Source: Actinomycetota bacterium (GTDB lineage: Bacteria > Actinomycetota > Actinomycetes > Nanopelagicales > Nanopelagicaceae). From it: a stretch of DNA of 32,123 bases. Positions 8,907-16,106 of this stretch are shown here, one piece after another; position 1 is the stretch's first letter, and every line of letters starts with the position of its first letter. The stretch is taken from the NCBI GenBank assembly GCA_947451045.1, contig CANFXM010000016.1, forward strand, positions 1 to 32,123, in the 5' to 3' direction. The notes under the pieces were generated by a model. The model did not search any database and was not told the origin of the DNA. It saw only the letters and a list, made by a program, of their open reading frames with translations. A program made the position numbers and the translations under genes.

Positions 8907-9548
8907 CTACTTCGTGTATACGGCGATAGATATAGCCACATATTGAGAGACCCACGCTGCTAGGACAAATATATGAAAAAGCTCGTGAAAACCGAAGTAT
9001 TTTGCATTCATCCCCGGACGTTTGAGAGCATAAAAAACAGCGCCGATTGAATAGAGAAGTCCCCCAAAAATAATTGGTAGAAGAATCCATAAACCGCCTG
9101 CTCGATAAATTTGCGGTAAGTATGCAACAGCGATCCAACCAAGTATTAGGTAATTTGCAACATAAAACCAACGAGGTGCACCAATCCAAAAAATTCGAAC
9201 AGCTACCCCAATGAGAGCTCCTATCCAAATTACAGATAAAAGAATTGTGCGATCACGTCCATGGAGCAATGTGACCGCGAATGGGGTGTAAGAACCAGCA
9301 ATCAATAAATTTATATTTGCATGATCAAAGCGGCGCCAAATCTTTTTCTTAGATGGCGACCATGGAACTCGGTGGTATACGGCAGAAACACTAAATAATA
9401 AAATTGCTGTTATCGAATAAAGTGCCACAGCAAATTTGAAAGAGTTCTTACTGAGAACAAAAAGAACTAGTGAGGCAATAATTACAGCAGGGGTAGCACC
9501 AAGATGAAACCACCCACGCAATTTTGGAGGAGCAACTTGTTGCGTCAT
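8907..9548 (-). CDS. Hemolysin III / TrhA family membrane protein (PAQR-like)
   Basis: A 213-residue integral membrane protein with about seven hydrophobic segments. Family motifs are clear: SAVYHR in the first half, FDHANINLLIAGSYTP with the conserved Asp and His, and GFHELFHIFVLAA near the C-terminus with the second His pair. These residues form the metal-like site shared with PAQR receptors. Despite the name, a hemolytic role is not established for most members; TrhA has been linked to membrane lipid homeostasis. I chose the ATG at 9548. An upstream start at 9656 would add 36 poorly hydrophobic residues and overlap the end of metY. It lies 40 nt after metY on the same strand and may be co-transcribed. 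Confidence 0.9.
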   Translation of the reverse strand: MTQQVAPPKLRGWFHLGATPAVIIASLVLFVLSKNSFKFAVALYSITAILLFSVSAVYHRVPWSPSKKKIWRRFDHANINLLIAGSYTPFAVTLLHGRDRTILLSVIWIGALIGVAVRIFWIGAPRWFYVANYLILGWIAVAYLPQIYRAGGLWILLPIIFGGLLYSIGAVFYALKRPGMNAKYFGFHELFHIFVLAAWVSQYVAISIAVYTK

Positions 9549-9588
9549 GGTGACTCCGATCTTTGGACTACCCCTGACTGTACTTGAA

Positions 9589-10905
9589 TTATCCTTTCGC
9601 GGCTGCGAACCCAACTTCAAGGTCTGCCTTGATATCTTCAATATTTTCAAGGCCAAGGCTCAATCGAACAAGGCCAGGAGTCACCCCTGCATCAAGTTGT
9701 TCTTGTGCGCTGAGTTGAGAATGTGTCGTGGTTGCAGGATGAATAACTAATGAGCGAACATCACCAATATTGGCGACGTGGCTAAATAGTTTCAACGACT
9801 CAACAAATTTCTTTCCAGCCTCGACGCCTCCTTTGAGTTCAAATGAAAGAACTGATCCAGGCCCCTTAGGTGAATATTTCTTCGCGAGTGCGTTATAAGG
9901 TGAAGAAGCGAGTGCTGCGTAATTAACTTTAGAAACACTCGGATGTTTTTCCAACCATGCTGCAACTGCTTGTGCATTTTCAACGTGGCGCTCAATACGC
10001 AAGCTCAATGTTTCAAGACCTTGAGCGAGTAACCAAGCGTTGAATGGTGAAACTGCTGCCCCAATGTCACGGAGTAATTGCAAACGAATCTTAAATATGT
10101 ATGCAAGGTTTGCACCAAATACGGAACCAACTCCAAGCGCTTGTGCAAAGACAAGACCGTGGTAGCTAGGGTCTGGTTGATTGAATCCCTTGAATTTATC
10201 TGGATACTTTGCGTAATCGAATTTTCCAGAGTCAATAATTGCACCGACGACAGTATTTCCGTGACCTGATAAGAATTTGGTTGCTGAGTGAATAACAACA
10301 TCTGCACCGTATTCAATTGGCTTGATGAGATATGGCGTTGCAACAGTGTTATCCACGATGAGTGGGACACCGATTTCGTGGGCGATATCTGCAATCATTT
10401 TGATATCTAAAATTTCATTTTTTGGATTAGCAATTGTTTCGCCAAAGAATGCTTTTGTATTAGGACGAACTGCTTTACGCCATGATTCTGGATCACTTGC
10501 GTCATCGACAAAAGTAACCTCTACGCCAAATTTCGGTAGCGTGTAGTGGAATAAGTTATAAGTTCCACCGTAGAGACTTGGGCTGGAGACAATATGGTCA
10601 CCAGCTTCTGCCACATTGAGTACAGAAAATGTTGTTGCTGCTGACCCGGATGCCAGTAGAAGTGCTGCAACGCCACCCTCAAGTGCCGCCAATCTTTGCT
10701 CAACGGCATCTTGCGTTGGGTTCATAATTCGAGTGTAAATATTTCCAAGTTCTGCAAGGCCAAATAGATTTGCAGCATGTTGTGTATCACGGAATTGGTA
10801 TGCAGTTGTTTGATACAAAGGCAAAGCACGCGCGCCAGTTGTTGGATCCGGAACTTGTCCGGCATGAATCTGCAGGGTTTCAAATGACCATTCTTGTTCT
10901 GACAT
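9589..10905 (-). CDS. metY: O-acetylhomoserine sulfhydrylase (MetY)
   Basis: A 438-residue PLP enzyme of the Cys/Met metabolism family that condenses O-acetylhomoserine with sulfide to homocysteine, feeding methionine synthesis. The PLP lysine is K210 in HSATKFLSGHG; IYTRIMNPT (residues ~56-64), the LLLASGSAA substrate and PLP loop and LIVDNTVATPYL with the PLP-binding Asp are all present. The long form with the insertion GKFDYAKYPDKF is typical of MetY rather than the shorter cystathionine gamma-synthase. A good Shine-Dalgarno (GAGGGAG) sits 7 nt before the ATG. The 111 nt upstream hold no SAM-riboswitch signature that I can recognise. Homoserine comes from hom, encoded elsewhere in this window; the homoserine acetyltransferase is not in view. 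Confidence 0.93.
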   Translation of the reverse strand: MSEQEWSFETLQIHAGQVPDPTTGARALPLYQTTAYQFRDTQHAANLFGLAELGNIYTRIMNPTQDAVEQRLAALEGGVAALLLASGSAATTFSVLNVAEAGDHIVSSPSLYGGTYNLFHYTLPKFGVEVTFVDDASDPESWRKAVRPNTKAFFGETIANPKNEILDIKMIADIAHEIGVPLIVDNTVATPYLIKPIEYGADVVIHSATKFLSGHGNTVVGAIIDSGKFDYAKYPDKFKGFNQPDPSYHGLVFAQALGVGSVFGANLAYIFKIRLQLLRDIGAAVSPFNAWLLAQGLETLSLRIERHVENAQAVAAWLEKHPSVSKVNYAALASSPYNALAKKYSPKGPGSVLSFELKGGVEAGKKFVESLKLFSHVANIGDVRSLVIHPATTTHSQLSAQEQLDAGVTPGLVRLSLGLENIEDIKADLEVGFAAAKG

Positions 10906-11016
10906 CCCAGACTCCCTCTGTTAATACGCCTTGTAGCGAGGAGTAGAAAATATCAATTAATGTAAAAAATGTCTCACGAGATATTGGTTGATGCGAATCA
11001 TCTGCATAAATGGGTA

Positions 11017-11283
11017 TTACTTGCTATTTCGAAATGAAATGTCCCTTTTTTTCATTTCAGATACGAGGATTCGAACTTCATTAGGGCCTATTCCGGGTAT
11101 GGCCTTCAATTTATCCAGTGAGACCTTTCTCAGATCACTCACTGTCAAAAGTTTGGCATCGACTAATGCATGCCTTGCAGGAGGAGCGAAGCCAATCTCT
11201 TTCCAGACTCCATCGACACTGTCGTAAGAAGTGAGCCCTTGGGAAACTTTTGAAGGTCGAGAAGATTTTTCTTTCATAGACAT
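11017..11283 (-). CDS. Small helix-hairpin-helix protein, probable nucleic-acid binder
   Basis: An 88-residue basic protein. The C-terminal half carries a helix-hairpin-helix (LKAIPGIGPNEVRILVSEM, residues ~59-77), similar to those in the RNA polymerase alpha C-terminal domain and other DNA-binding proteins. It is preceded by a helical LVDAKLLTVSDLRKVSLDKL segment, suggesting a tandem HhH-like domain. The N-terminal third is Ser/Lys-rich and probably disordered. There is no membrane segment. It begins 27 nt after the encoded CCA end of tRNA-Leu on the same strand, with no Shine-Dalgarno before the ATG at 11283 (a second ATG is at 11277). The specific role is unknown; non-specific DNA or RNA binding is inferred from the fold only. 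Confidence 0.72.
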   Translation of the reverse strand: MSMKEKSSRPSKVSQGLTSYDSVDGVWKEIGFAPPARHALVDAKLLTVSDLRKVSLDKLKAIPGIGPNEVRILVSEMKKRDISFRNSK

Positions 11284-11310
11284 AAAGATATTGAATCATT
11301 TATTTTTATC

Positions 11311-11394
11311 TGGTGCGGGAGAAGGGACTTGAACCCTCACGTCCGAAGACACAGGTTCCTAAGACCTGCGTGTCTGCCATTTCACCACTCCCGC
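11311..11394 (-). tRNA. tRNA-Leu (anticodon UAG)
   Basis: Read on the minus strand, the 7-bp acceptor stem GCGGGAG pairs with CTCCCGC, followed by discriminator A and an encoded CCA (11311-11313). The anticodon stem CAGGT/ACCTG encloses the loop CTTAGGA with anticodon TAG at 11361-11359, which reads CUN leucine codons. A long variable arm (TGTCTTCGGACG region) confirms a class II tRNA, and the T arm carries GGTTCAAGT. It lies between xylA (divergent) and the helix-hairpin-helix gene (same strand, downstream). Confidence 0.95.
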
Positions 11395-11424
11395 TAAAGA
11401 GTGTTTACATTTGAATTAATGCTC

Positions 11425-11453
11425 AGAGAAATTCTCTCAGAAAAATTCTCTCA
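11425..11453. repeat. Tandem 11-nt repeat and overlapping palindrome upstream of xylA
   Basis: AAATTCTCTCA occurs at 11429-11439 and again at 11443-11453, a 14-nt period. The first copy overlaps the inverted repeat AGAGAA-A-TTCTCT (11425-11437). The element lies 35 nt upstream of the proposed xylA -35 box and could be a regulator binding site. This is a guess from symmetry and position. Confidence 0.4.
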
Positions 11454-11487
11454 ACATCTCAATCCTCAAGAATCTAAATAGAGCCCC

Positions 11488-11517
11488 TTGGATAATGCCT
11501 AAGGTTAGGGGTAAGTT
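11488..11517 (+). promoter_or_regulatory. Candidate xylA promoter
   Basis: TTGGAT (11488-11493) and TAAGTT (11512-11517) are 18 nt apart. A start near 11524 would give a leader of ~37 nt that contains the AAGAAGGAG ribosome binding site (11546-11554). Confidence 0.4.
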
Positions 11518-11560
11518 TGCTTTGTTCCAAAACGAGAACTAATGAAGAAGGAGCCCCACA

Positions 11561-12724
11561 GTGTCACTCACCCCAACACCAGCAGATAAGTTCACATTTG
11601 GTCTTTGGACCATCGGATGGCAAGCCAGAGATCCTTTTGGTGATGCAACTCGTGGAGCCCTTGATCCCGTTCGAAGCGTCAATGAACTCGCAGCTCGCGG
11701 TGCTCATGGCGTGACTTTCCATGATGATGATTTGATTCCATTTGGCAGCGATGACACAGCGCGCCGTGGTCACATCGATCGCTTCAAAAAAGCACTTGCT
11801 GAAACTGGAATGAAAGTTCCAATGGCCACAACAAATTTATTTACACACCCAGTTTTCAAAGATGGTGCATTCACAAGCAATGATAAAGATATTCGTCGTT
11901 ATGCAATTCGCAAAGTAATGCGCAATATCGAACTCGCTGTTGAACTTGGCGCCGAGACATATGTTTGCTGGGGTGGACGTGAAGGTGCAGAAACTGATGC
12001 AGCTAAAGATGGTTATGTTGCGATGGAGCGTTTCCGCGAAGCTTTCAACATTCTCGGTGACTTCGTTGTAGATAATGGCTACAAGATTAAGTTTGCAATT
12101 GAACCAAAGCCAAATGAACCTCGCGGAGATATTTTCTTGCCAACAATTGGGCACGCAATGGCATTTATCTACACACTCAACCGTCCTGAACTCGTTGGTT
12201 TGAACCCAGAAGTTGGCCACGAGCAAATGGCCGGTCTTAACTTTGTACATGGAATTGCGCAAGCACTCTGGCAAGGCAAGTTGTTCCACATCGACCTCAA
12301 CGGCCAGCATGGTCCAAAGTACGATCAAGATCTTGTCTTCGGACATGGTGATTTGAAATCTGCATTCTTCTTGGTTGATCTACTTGAGCACTACAAGTAC
12401 ACCGGTCCAAAGCACTTTGATTACAAGCCATTGCGCACAGAAGATGACAAGGGTGTGTGGCAGTCAGCAACATCAAATATGCGTACATATTTGATACTCA
12501 AAGAGCGCGCAGCTGCTTATCGCAGTGATCCCCGTGTTATCGAAGCCATGAAGGTTGCAAATATTCCTGGACTTCTTCAGCCAACACTTGCTGCAGGAGA
12601 GACATGGAAAGATCTAGCAAAGCCTGAAGCTTTCGATGTTGAAAAAGCAGGAGAGCGTGGTTATGGCTACGAACTTCTAGATCAACTAGCACTTGAGCAT
12701 TTGATGGGTGTAAAAATCCAATAG
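11561..12724 (+). CDS. xylA: Xylose isomerase
   Basis: A 387-residue TIM-barrel metalloenzyme that interconverts D-xylose and D-xylulose, the first step of xylose use. It matches the class I actinobacterial form almost residue for residue at the active site: H54 and D57 in FHDDD, E181 and K183 in [12 protein letters not shown]217 and H220 in [10 protein letters not shown]245 in HIDLNGQ, D255/D257 in KYDQDL, and W16/W137 lining the sugar pocket. Start is GTG at 11561, 7 nt after AAGAAGGAG. It faces a sugar ABC transporter operon and shares its terminator. Xylulokinase is not in the window. Its position next to the transporter suggests that the transported sugar is xylose. Confidence 0.96.
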   Translation: MSLTPTPADKFTFGLWTIGWQARDPFGDATRGALDPVRSVNELAARGAHGVTFHDDDLIPFGSDDTARRGHIDRFKKALAETGMKVPMATTNLFTHPVFKDGAFTSNDKDIRRYAIRKVMRNIELAVELGAETYVCWGGREGAETDAAKDGYVAMERFREAFNILGDFVVDNGYKIKFAIEPKPNEPRGDIFLPTIGHAMAFIYTLNRPELVGLNPEVGHEQMAGLNFVHGIAQALWQGKLFHIDLNGQHGPKYDQDLVFGHGDLKSAFFLVDLLEHYKYTGPKHFDYKPLRTEDDKGVWQSATSNMRTYLILKERAAAYRSDPRVIEAMKVANIPGLLQPTLAAGETWKDLAKPEAFDVEKAGERGYGYELLDQLALEHLMGVKIQ

Positions 12725-12733
12725 TAGATATAT

Positions 12734-12769
12734 AAAAAATGGCCTAGAGAATTCTCTAGGCCATTTTTT
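12734..12769. terminator. Bidirectional terminator between xylA and the permease gene
   Basis: A perfect 36-nt palindrome: a run of A's, then GGCCTAGAGA paired with TCTCTAGGCC around a central AATT-type turn, then a run of six T's. It sits 9 nt after the xylA stop and 10 nt from the permease stop, so it can end both converging transcripts. Confidence 0.92.
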
Positions 12770-12778
12770 ATTGTGAAA

Positions 12779-14002
12779 CTATTTGGCTGAACCTGCTCGC
12801 TTTCGCGATACTGCATCTACTGTTGCTGCCAGAATAAGCACTCCACCAGTAACAAGGAAGTTGATTCCACTAGGAAGTCCCAATAGTCCAAGCCCATTAT
12901 CAATAATAGAAATAACAACCGCACCTACCGCTGCATGTGCAAGGCGACCACGACCACCGAAGAGGCTAACGCCACCAACAACTGCTGCAGCAACGCCAGG
13001 TAGAACAATTGATTTACCTGCTGTTGCTTCTACTGCGCCAATGCGGCTGGCGTTAAAAATTCCTGAAACAACTGAGAGCGCAGAACAAATGACGAAGGCA
13101 GAGATGCGAATCTTTGCAACTTTAATACCTGCGCGACGAGCTGCTTCTGGATTACCACCAACTGCATATAAGTGTCGGCCAAAGCGTGTGCGATCAAGAA
13201 CTATGGTTCCAATAAACAAAATTGTCAGAGCCATTGGAATAACAATAGGAACACCTGATAATCCATTAGCTGACACGCTTCGGTTCTCATTGAGAACAGC
13301 AACAAATGCTCCTCCCAGTACAGCCATAAGTCCTAATTTCACAAAAGTTAGAACGATGGGCCTATTTGCAAGTCCAGATTTAGCTCGACGACGACGGTCA
13401 TACATGTTCAACATCGCGGTGAGTACGAGGAAGATTCCAATCATCAACCAACCACCAATAGCTGGCATGTTGTTGTTCATAATTGCATTCAACTCAGGGA
13501 CTTCTAGTCGGTAGAGACCGCCATCACCAAGTAGAGCTAACTGTAATCCCTGGAAACCTAAGAACAGACCCAGAGTTACAACGAAGGATGGAACACCAAC
13601 TTTTGCAACGAAGAAACCGATGAAATATCCAACAGCAATTCCTACGACAAATCCCATAAGAATTGATACACGCCAATCCCAATGTGCCTTATTTGTAAGA
13701 ATAATAAAGAGTGCCATCGAGAGACCTGATGTAACACCTGCAGAAAGGTCAATTTCTGCAATCAAAATAACGAAAACGAGTGCCATTGATAGCATCATCA
13801 ATGTTGCAGACTGAACAAATAAATTTGCGAAGTTCAGTTTTGTAAGAAAGTAAGGGTTCAAACCCGCAAAAAGTGCAGTGAGTACAATCAGTGAAATTAC
13901 CGAAGGAAGTGCACCCATTTCTCCGCCTTTGACGCGGGAGAAATATCCGTTTATTTGATCTTTGACGTTACCTTCGTGTCCTGATCCGATATTTGTGCTC
14001 AT
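12779..14002 (-). CDS. CUT2-type sugar ABC transporter permease (XylH-like)
   Basis: A 407-residue inner-membrane permease with about ten hydrophobic segments, of the ribose/xylose (BPD_transp_2) class. Family motifs include LILIAEIDLSAG-like AEIDLSAGVTSGLSMAL near residues 84-100, FVVTLGLFLGFQGLQL (~140-155), and the cytoplasmic coupling segment YAVGGNPEAARRAGIKV near 278-295 that meets the ATPase, followed by GKSIVLPGVAAAVVGGVSLFGGRG. The length (about 400, with a ~60-residue middle insertion between TM segments containing RRRRAKSG) is typical of XylH rather than RbsC (~320). The start ATG lies 2 nt after the ATPase stop, with the Shine-Dalgarno AAGGAG overlapping that stop. Xylose specificity is inferred from length and the adjacent xylA. 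Confidence 0.9.
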   Translation of the reverse strand: MSTNIGSGHEGNVKDQINGYFSRVKGGEMGALPSVISLIVLTALFAGLNPYFLTKLNFANLFVQSATLMMLSMALVFVILIAEIDLSAGVTSGLSMALFIILTNKAHWDWRVSILMGFVVGIAVGYFIGFFVAKVGVPSFVVTLGLFLGFQGLQLALLGDGGLYRLEVPELNAIMNNNMPAIGGWLMIGIFLVLTAMLNMYDRRRRAKSGLANRPIVLTFVKLGLMAVLGGAFVAVLNENRSVSANGLSGVPIVIPMALTILFIGTIVLDRTRFGRHLYAVGGNPEAARRAGIKVAKIRISAFVICSALSVVSGIFNASRIGAVEATAGKSIVLPGVAAAVVGGVSLFGGRGRLAHAAVGAVVISIIDNGLGLLGLPSGINFLVTGGVLILAATVDAVSRKRAGSAK

Positions 14003-14004
14003 CG

Positions 14005-14751
14005 TTACTCCTTATCCTGGCTGCGAGTTCCGGTGATGTATGAAACAACATCTTGATAATTTGTTTCCTTAGTCTTCAAACGAGCGACCATCTTTCCAAG
14101 ATATAAAACGCTAATGTCATCAGCGACTTTGAAAACATCGCTCAAGTTGTGGCTAATGATGATGACGGCAACGCCTGAATCGGCAAGGCGACGTACAAGA
14201 CTTAGTACTTGCTCAGTCTGTGCAACGCCGAGTGCTGCAGTTGGCTCATCCAAAATTACAAGTTTGGCATTACGCAAAACAGAACGAGCAATGGCAACAG
14301 TCTGGCGTTGTCCGCCAGAGAGTGATGCAACTTTTTGACGAACGGATTTGACTGTACGAACTGAGAGACCTGCAAGCGTTGCAGATGCCGCCTTCTCCAT
14401 CTCAGGTTCGTTAAGTGTTCCTGCAGACATTTCTTCGCGTCCCAAAAACATGTTCTGAACAATGTCTAAGTTTTCACATAGCGCTAAATCTTGATACACA
14501 ACTTCAATTCCAAGTGATGCCGATTGACGTGCCGTGTGTAGGTGCACTTCTTTGCCCTCAAATTTAACGATACCTGAGTCATAGGACTGCACTCCCGCGA
14601 GGCCCTTAATCAATGTTGATTTTCCTGCACCGTTATCTCCCACAAGTGCGGTGACGCGTCCTGCCTCAGCGACAAAATCAATTCCTTTGAGCACTTCTAC
14701 TGGACCAAAACTTTTAATAACACCTTGGAGTTCAACTACTGGTGATGACAT
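14005..14751 (-). CDS. Sugar ABC transporter ATPase, single-domain (FrcA/XylG-like)
   Basis: A 248-residue ABC ATPase that powers the adjacent permease. Walker A is GDNGAGKST (38-46), the Q-loop is YQDLALCENLD (~86-96), the signature is LSGGQRQ (144-150), Walker B is VILDEP (165-170), and the switch His is in IIISHNLSD. Most CUT2 transporters use a ~500-residue ATPase with two fused nucleotide-binding domains; this one has a single domain, as in the fructose transporter FrcA and some actinobacterial xylose systems, and must work as a homodimer. I chose ATG 14751 because AGAGGA lies 7 nt upstream; a longer frame from 14787 adds 12 residues without support. A strong hairpin separates it from the binding-protein gene. 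Confidence 0.93.
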   Translation of the reverse strand: MSSPVVELQGVIKSFGPVEVLKGIDFVAEAGRVTALVGDNGAGKSTLIKGLAGVQSYDSGIVKFEGKEVHLHTARQSASLGIEVVYQDLALCENLDIVQNMFLGREEMSAGTLNEPEMEKAASATLAGLSVRTVKSVRQKVASLSGGQRQTVAIARSVLRNAKLVILDEPTAALGVAQTEQVLSLVRRLADSGVAVIIISHNLSDVFKVADDISVLYLGKMVARLKTKETNYQDVVSYITGTRSQDKE

Positions 14752-14827
14752 CGGATTCCTCTCGCGGAAACTGTGTACCTGGATCAAAATGAAACTTACT
14801 GTGTAGCAAAAATACTACGAAAGTGCG

Positions 14828-14867
14828 AAAACCTTTGCGCCGACCAAAAGGCCGGCGCAAAGGTTTT
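14828..14867 (-). terminator. Intra-operon hairpin between the binding-protein and ATPase genes
   Basis: A 15-bp perfect stem (14828-14842 with 14853-14867, core CCTTTGCGCCG/CGGCGCAAAGG) has a 10-nt loop that contains a further CC/GG pair. For minus-strand transcription the trailing U run is only about four, so it may act as a partial terminator or as a 3' stabiliser of the upstream binding-protein message. The plus-strand side has a longer T run. Confidence 0.75.
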
Positions 14868-14880
14868 TCACGCGTTTAGA

Positions 14881-15918
14881 TTATGCGACGCCGTACTTTG
14901 CACAAGCAGCCTTCAATGCTGCAGTACAAACTTCAGCGATCTTTGCATCTCCTGCAGCAACAACGTCCTTGACCTTATCTGGGCCAACGAGAATTGGTGC
15001 AACGTGGATGAATGGAGTTCCATCAGCAAGAGTCTTATCTGCTGTTGGCTTCTCACCCTTAAGGAGTGCGATTGCCAAGTCAGATGCAGCTGTTGCTTCT
15101 AGTGTGAATGGCTTGTAGACAGTTGCTGTCTGCTTGCCAAGCAATACGTTCTGCAATCCAGCTGGTGATGCATCTTGTCCTGATACAGGAACCACTTTGT
15201 GGTTCTTGTCGAGGATTGTGATGATATTTGCTGCATTGTTATCGTTTGGAGCAAGAACCGCATCGACCTTACCCTGAACAGCTGTGTATGCCTGCTCGAA
15301 GAGTGTTCCGGCCTTTGCGCCATCCCATGTTCCAGCCATTTCAAATGCTGGCTTTACACCAGCTGCTGAAAGCACTGCAACTGCACCGTCATAGAACATC
15401 TTTGCGTTTCCATCAGTTGGGTCACCCTGACCGTAGATAACGCGAGCTGTCTTAGGATCAATGTTCTTAGCCTTGAGACCATCAAGAATTGATTGACCTT
15501 CTAGAGCTCCAACAGTTTCGTTGTCGAATGAAACGTAGAAGTCTGCACCAGCAATTGGACGGTCATAAGCAATAACAGGGATTCCTGCCTTCTTAGCCTT
15601 CGCTGCAACTGCAAGAGCTGCACCCTGGTAGTCAACAAGAATCATTACGCCGCAACCCTTTGAGAGTTGTTGATCAGCAATTGTTGCGAACTTTGCAGTA
15701 TCGCCTTGTGCATTTTGAATATCTGTTTCAAAGTTTGCAGCTTTGAGTGCCTTATCAAGTGCTGGACGATCTCCATTTTCCCAACGAGCAGATGATGCTG
15801 AGTCAGGAAGGATGATGCAAGCACGAGTTGAACTCGCTTTGCTGCTCTTTGAGCAACCTGTAAGTGCGAGAGCAATAACTACAACTACTGTAGTAATCGC
15901 TAAACGACGCTTTGTCAT
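14881..15918 (-). CDS. Sugar-binding lipoprotein of a CUT2 ABC transporter (XylF-like)
   Basis: A 345-residue extracellular solute-binding lipoprotein. Residues 1-22 are a lipoprotein signal: KRR, a hydrophobic stretch and the lipobox LTGC with acylated Cys22. The mature part has the periplasmic-binding-protein type I fold: IILPDSASSARWENGDRPALDKAL at the start, DYQGAALAVAAKAKKAGIPVIAYDRPI near residues 95-122, the hinge VDAVLAPNDNNAANII, and PVSGQDASPAGLQNVLLG. The IAYDRPI and GQDA segments are the usual sugar contacts, and the family resembles XylF. It is first in the transporter operon; its Shine-Dalgarno lies inside a perfect palindrome. Xylose as ligand is inferred from similarity and the nearby xylA. 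Other pentoses remain possible. Confidence 0.92.
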   Translation of the reverse strand: MTKRRLAITTVVVVIALALTGCSKSSKASSTRACIILPDSASSARWENGDRPALDKALKAANFETDIQNAQGDTAKFATIADQQLSKGCGVMILVDYQGAALAVAAKAKKAGIPVIAYDRPIAGADFYVSFDNETVGALEGQSILDGLKAKNIDPKTARVIYGQGDPTDGNAKMFYDGAVAVLSAAGVKPAFEMAGTWDGAKAGTLFEQAYTAVQGKVDAVLAPNDNNAANIITILDKNHKVVPVSGQDASPAGLQNVLLGKQTATVYKPFTLEATAASDLAIALLKGEKPTADKTLADGTPFIHVAPILVGPDKVKDVVAAGDAKIAEVCTAALKAACAKYGVA

Positions 15919-15927
15919 ATATGTATA

Positions 15928-15941
15928 ACCTTTCGAAAGGT
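15928..15941 (-). promoter_or_regulatory. Palindrome covering the ribosome binding site of the binding-protein gene
   Basis: ACCTTTCGAAAGGT is a perfect 14-bp palindrome ending about 9 nt before the ATG at 15918 and containing the likely Shine-Dalgarno GAAAGG. It could be an operator or a translation-masking hairpin. Further upstream GTCCAA (16014-16019) and TTGGAC (16036-16041) form a second spaced inverted repeat. Function is inferred from position only. Confidence 0.4.
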
Positions 15942-16095
15942 GGAAATCACCCTAGGCCGAATCTTTTTCAGCCAAACAAGGAAGGCGAATCCGACCTGAA
16001 GGTTATGCTAAAAGTCCAACTTGGTCACTAGGAATTTGGACATTTTCCCTATTTTGAATCTAACGATTAGGTAACGGCGAAAGAGGGGCTCGCGG

Positions 16096-16101
16096 TAACC
16101 T
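16096..16101 (+). promoter_or_regulatory. Candidate -10 element for leaderless argS
   Basis: TAACCT lies 5 nt before the argS ATG at 16107 in a GCGGTAACCTTGC context much like that of murI. The purine-rich GAGGGG at ~16083 is 18 nt from the ATG, too far for a good Shine-Dalgarno. Confidence 0.4.
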
Positions 16102-16106
16102 TGCGT

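Noticed and set aside
10906-11016. SAM or similar methionine riboswitch upstream of metY
   Set aside because: The 111-nt region lacks the conserved cores of SAM-I/IV and other classes that I can recognise, and no terminator-antiterminator pair is visible.
11311-11394. Integration site at tRNA-Leu
   Set aside because: No direct repeat of the tRNA 3' end and no integrase, phage or plasmid gene was found in the window.
11837-12346. 169-residue minus-strand frame inside xylA
   Set aside because: Cys/Ile/Phe-rich, antisense to an active-site-perfect xylose isomerase; no start signals.
12783-13514. 243-residue open frame on the plus strand inside the permease gene
   Set aside because: Pro/Thr/Arg-rich composition unlike any neighbour, lies wholly antisense to a well-supported XylH-like permease, and begins just after a terminator without a Shine-Dalgarno.
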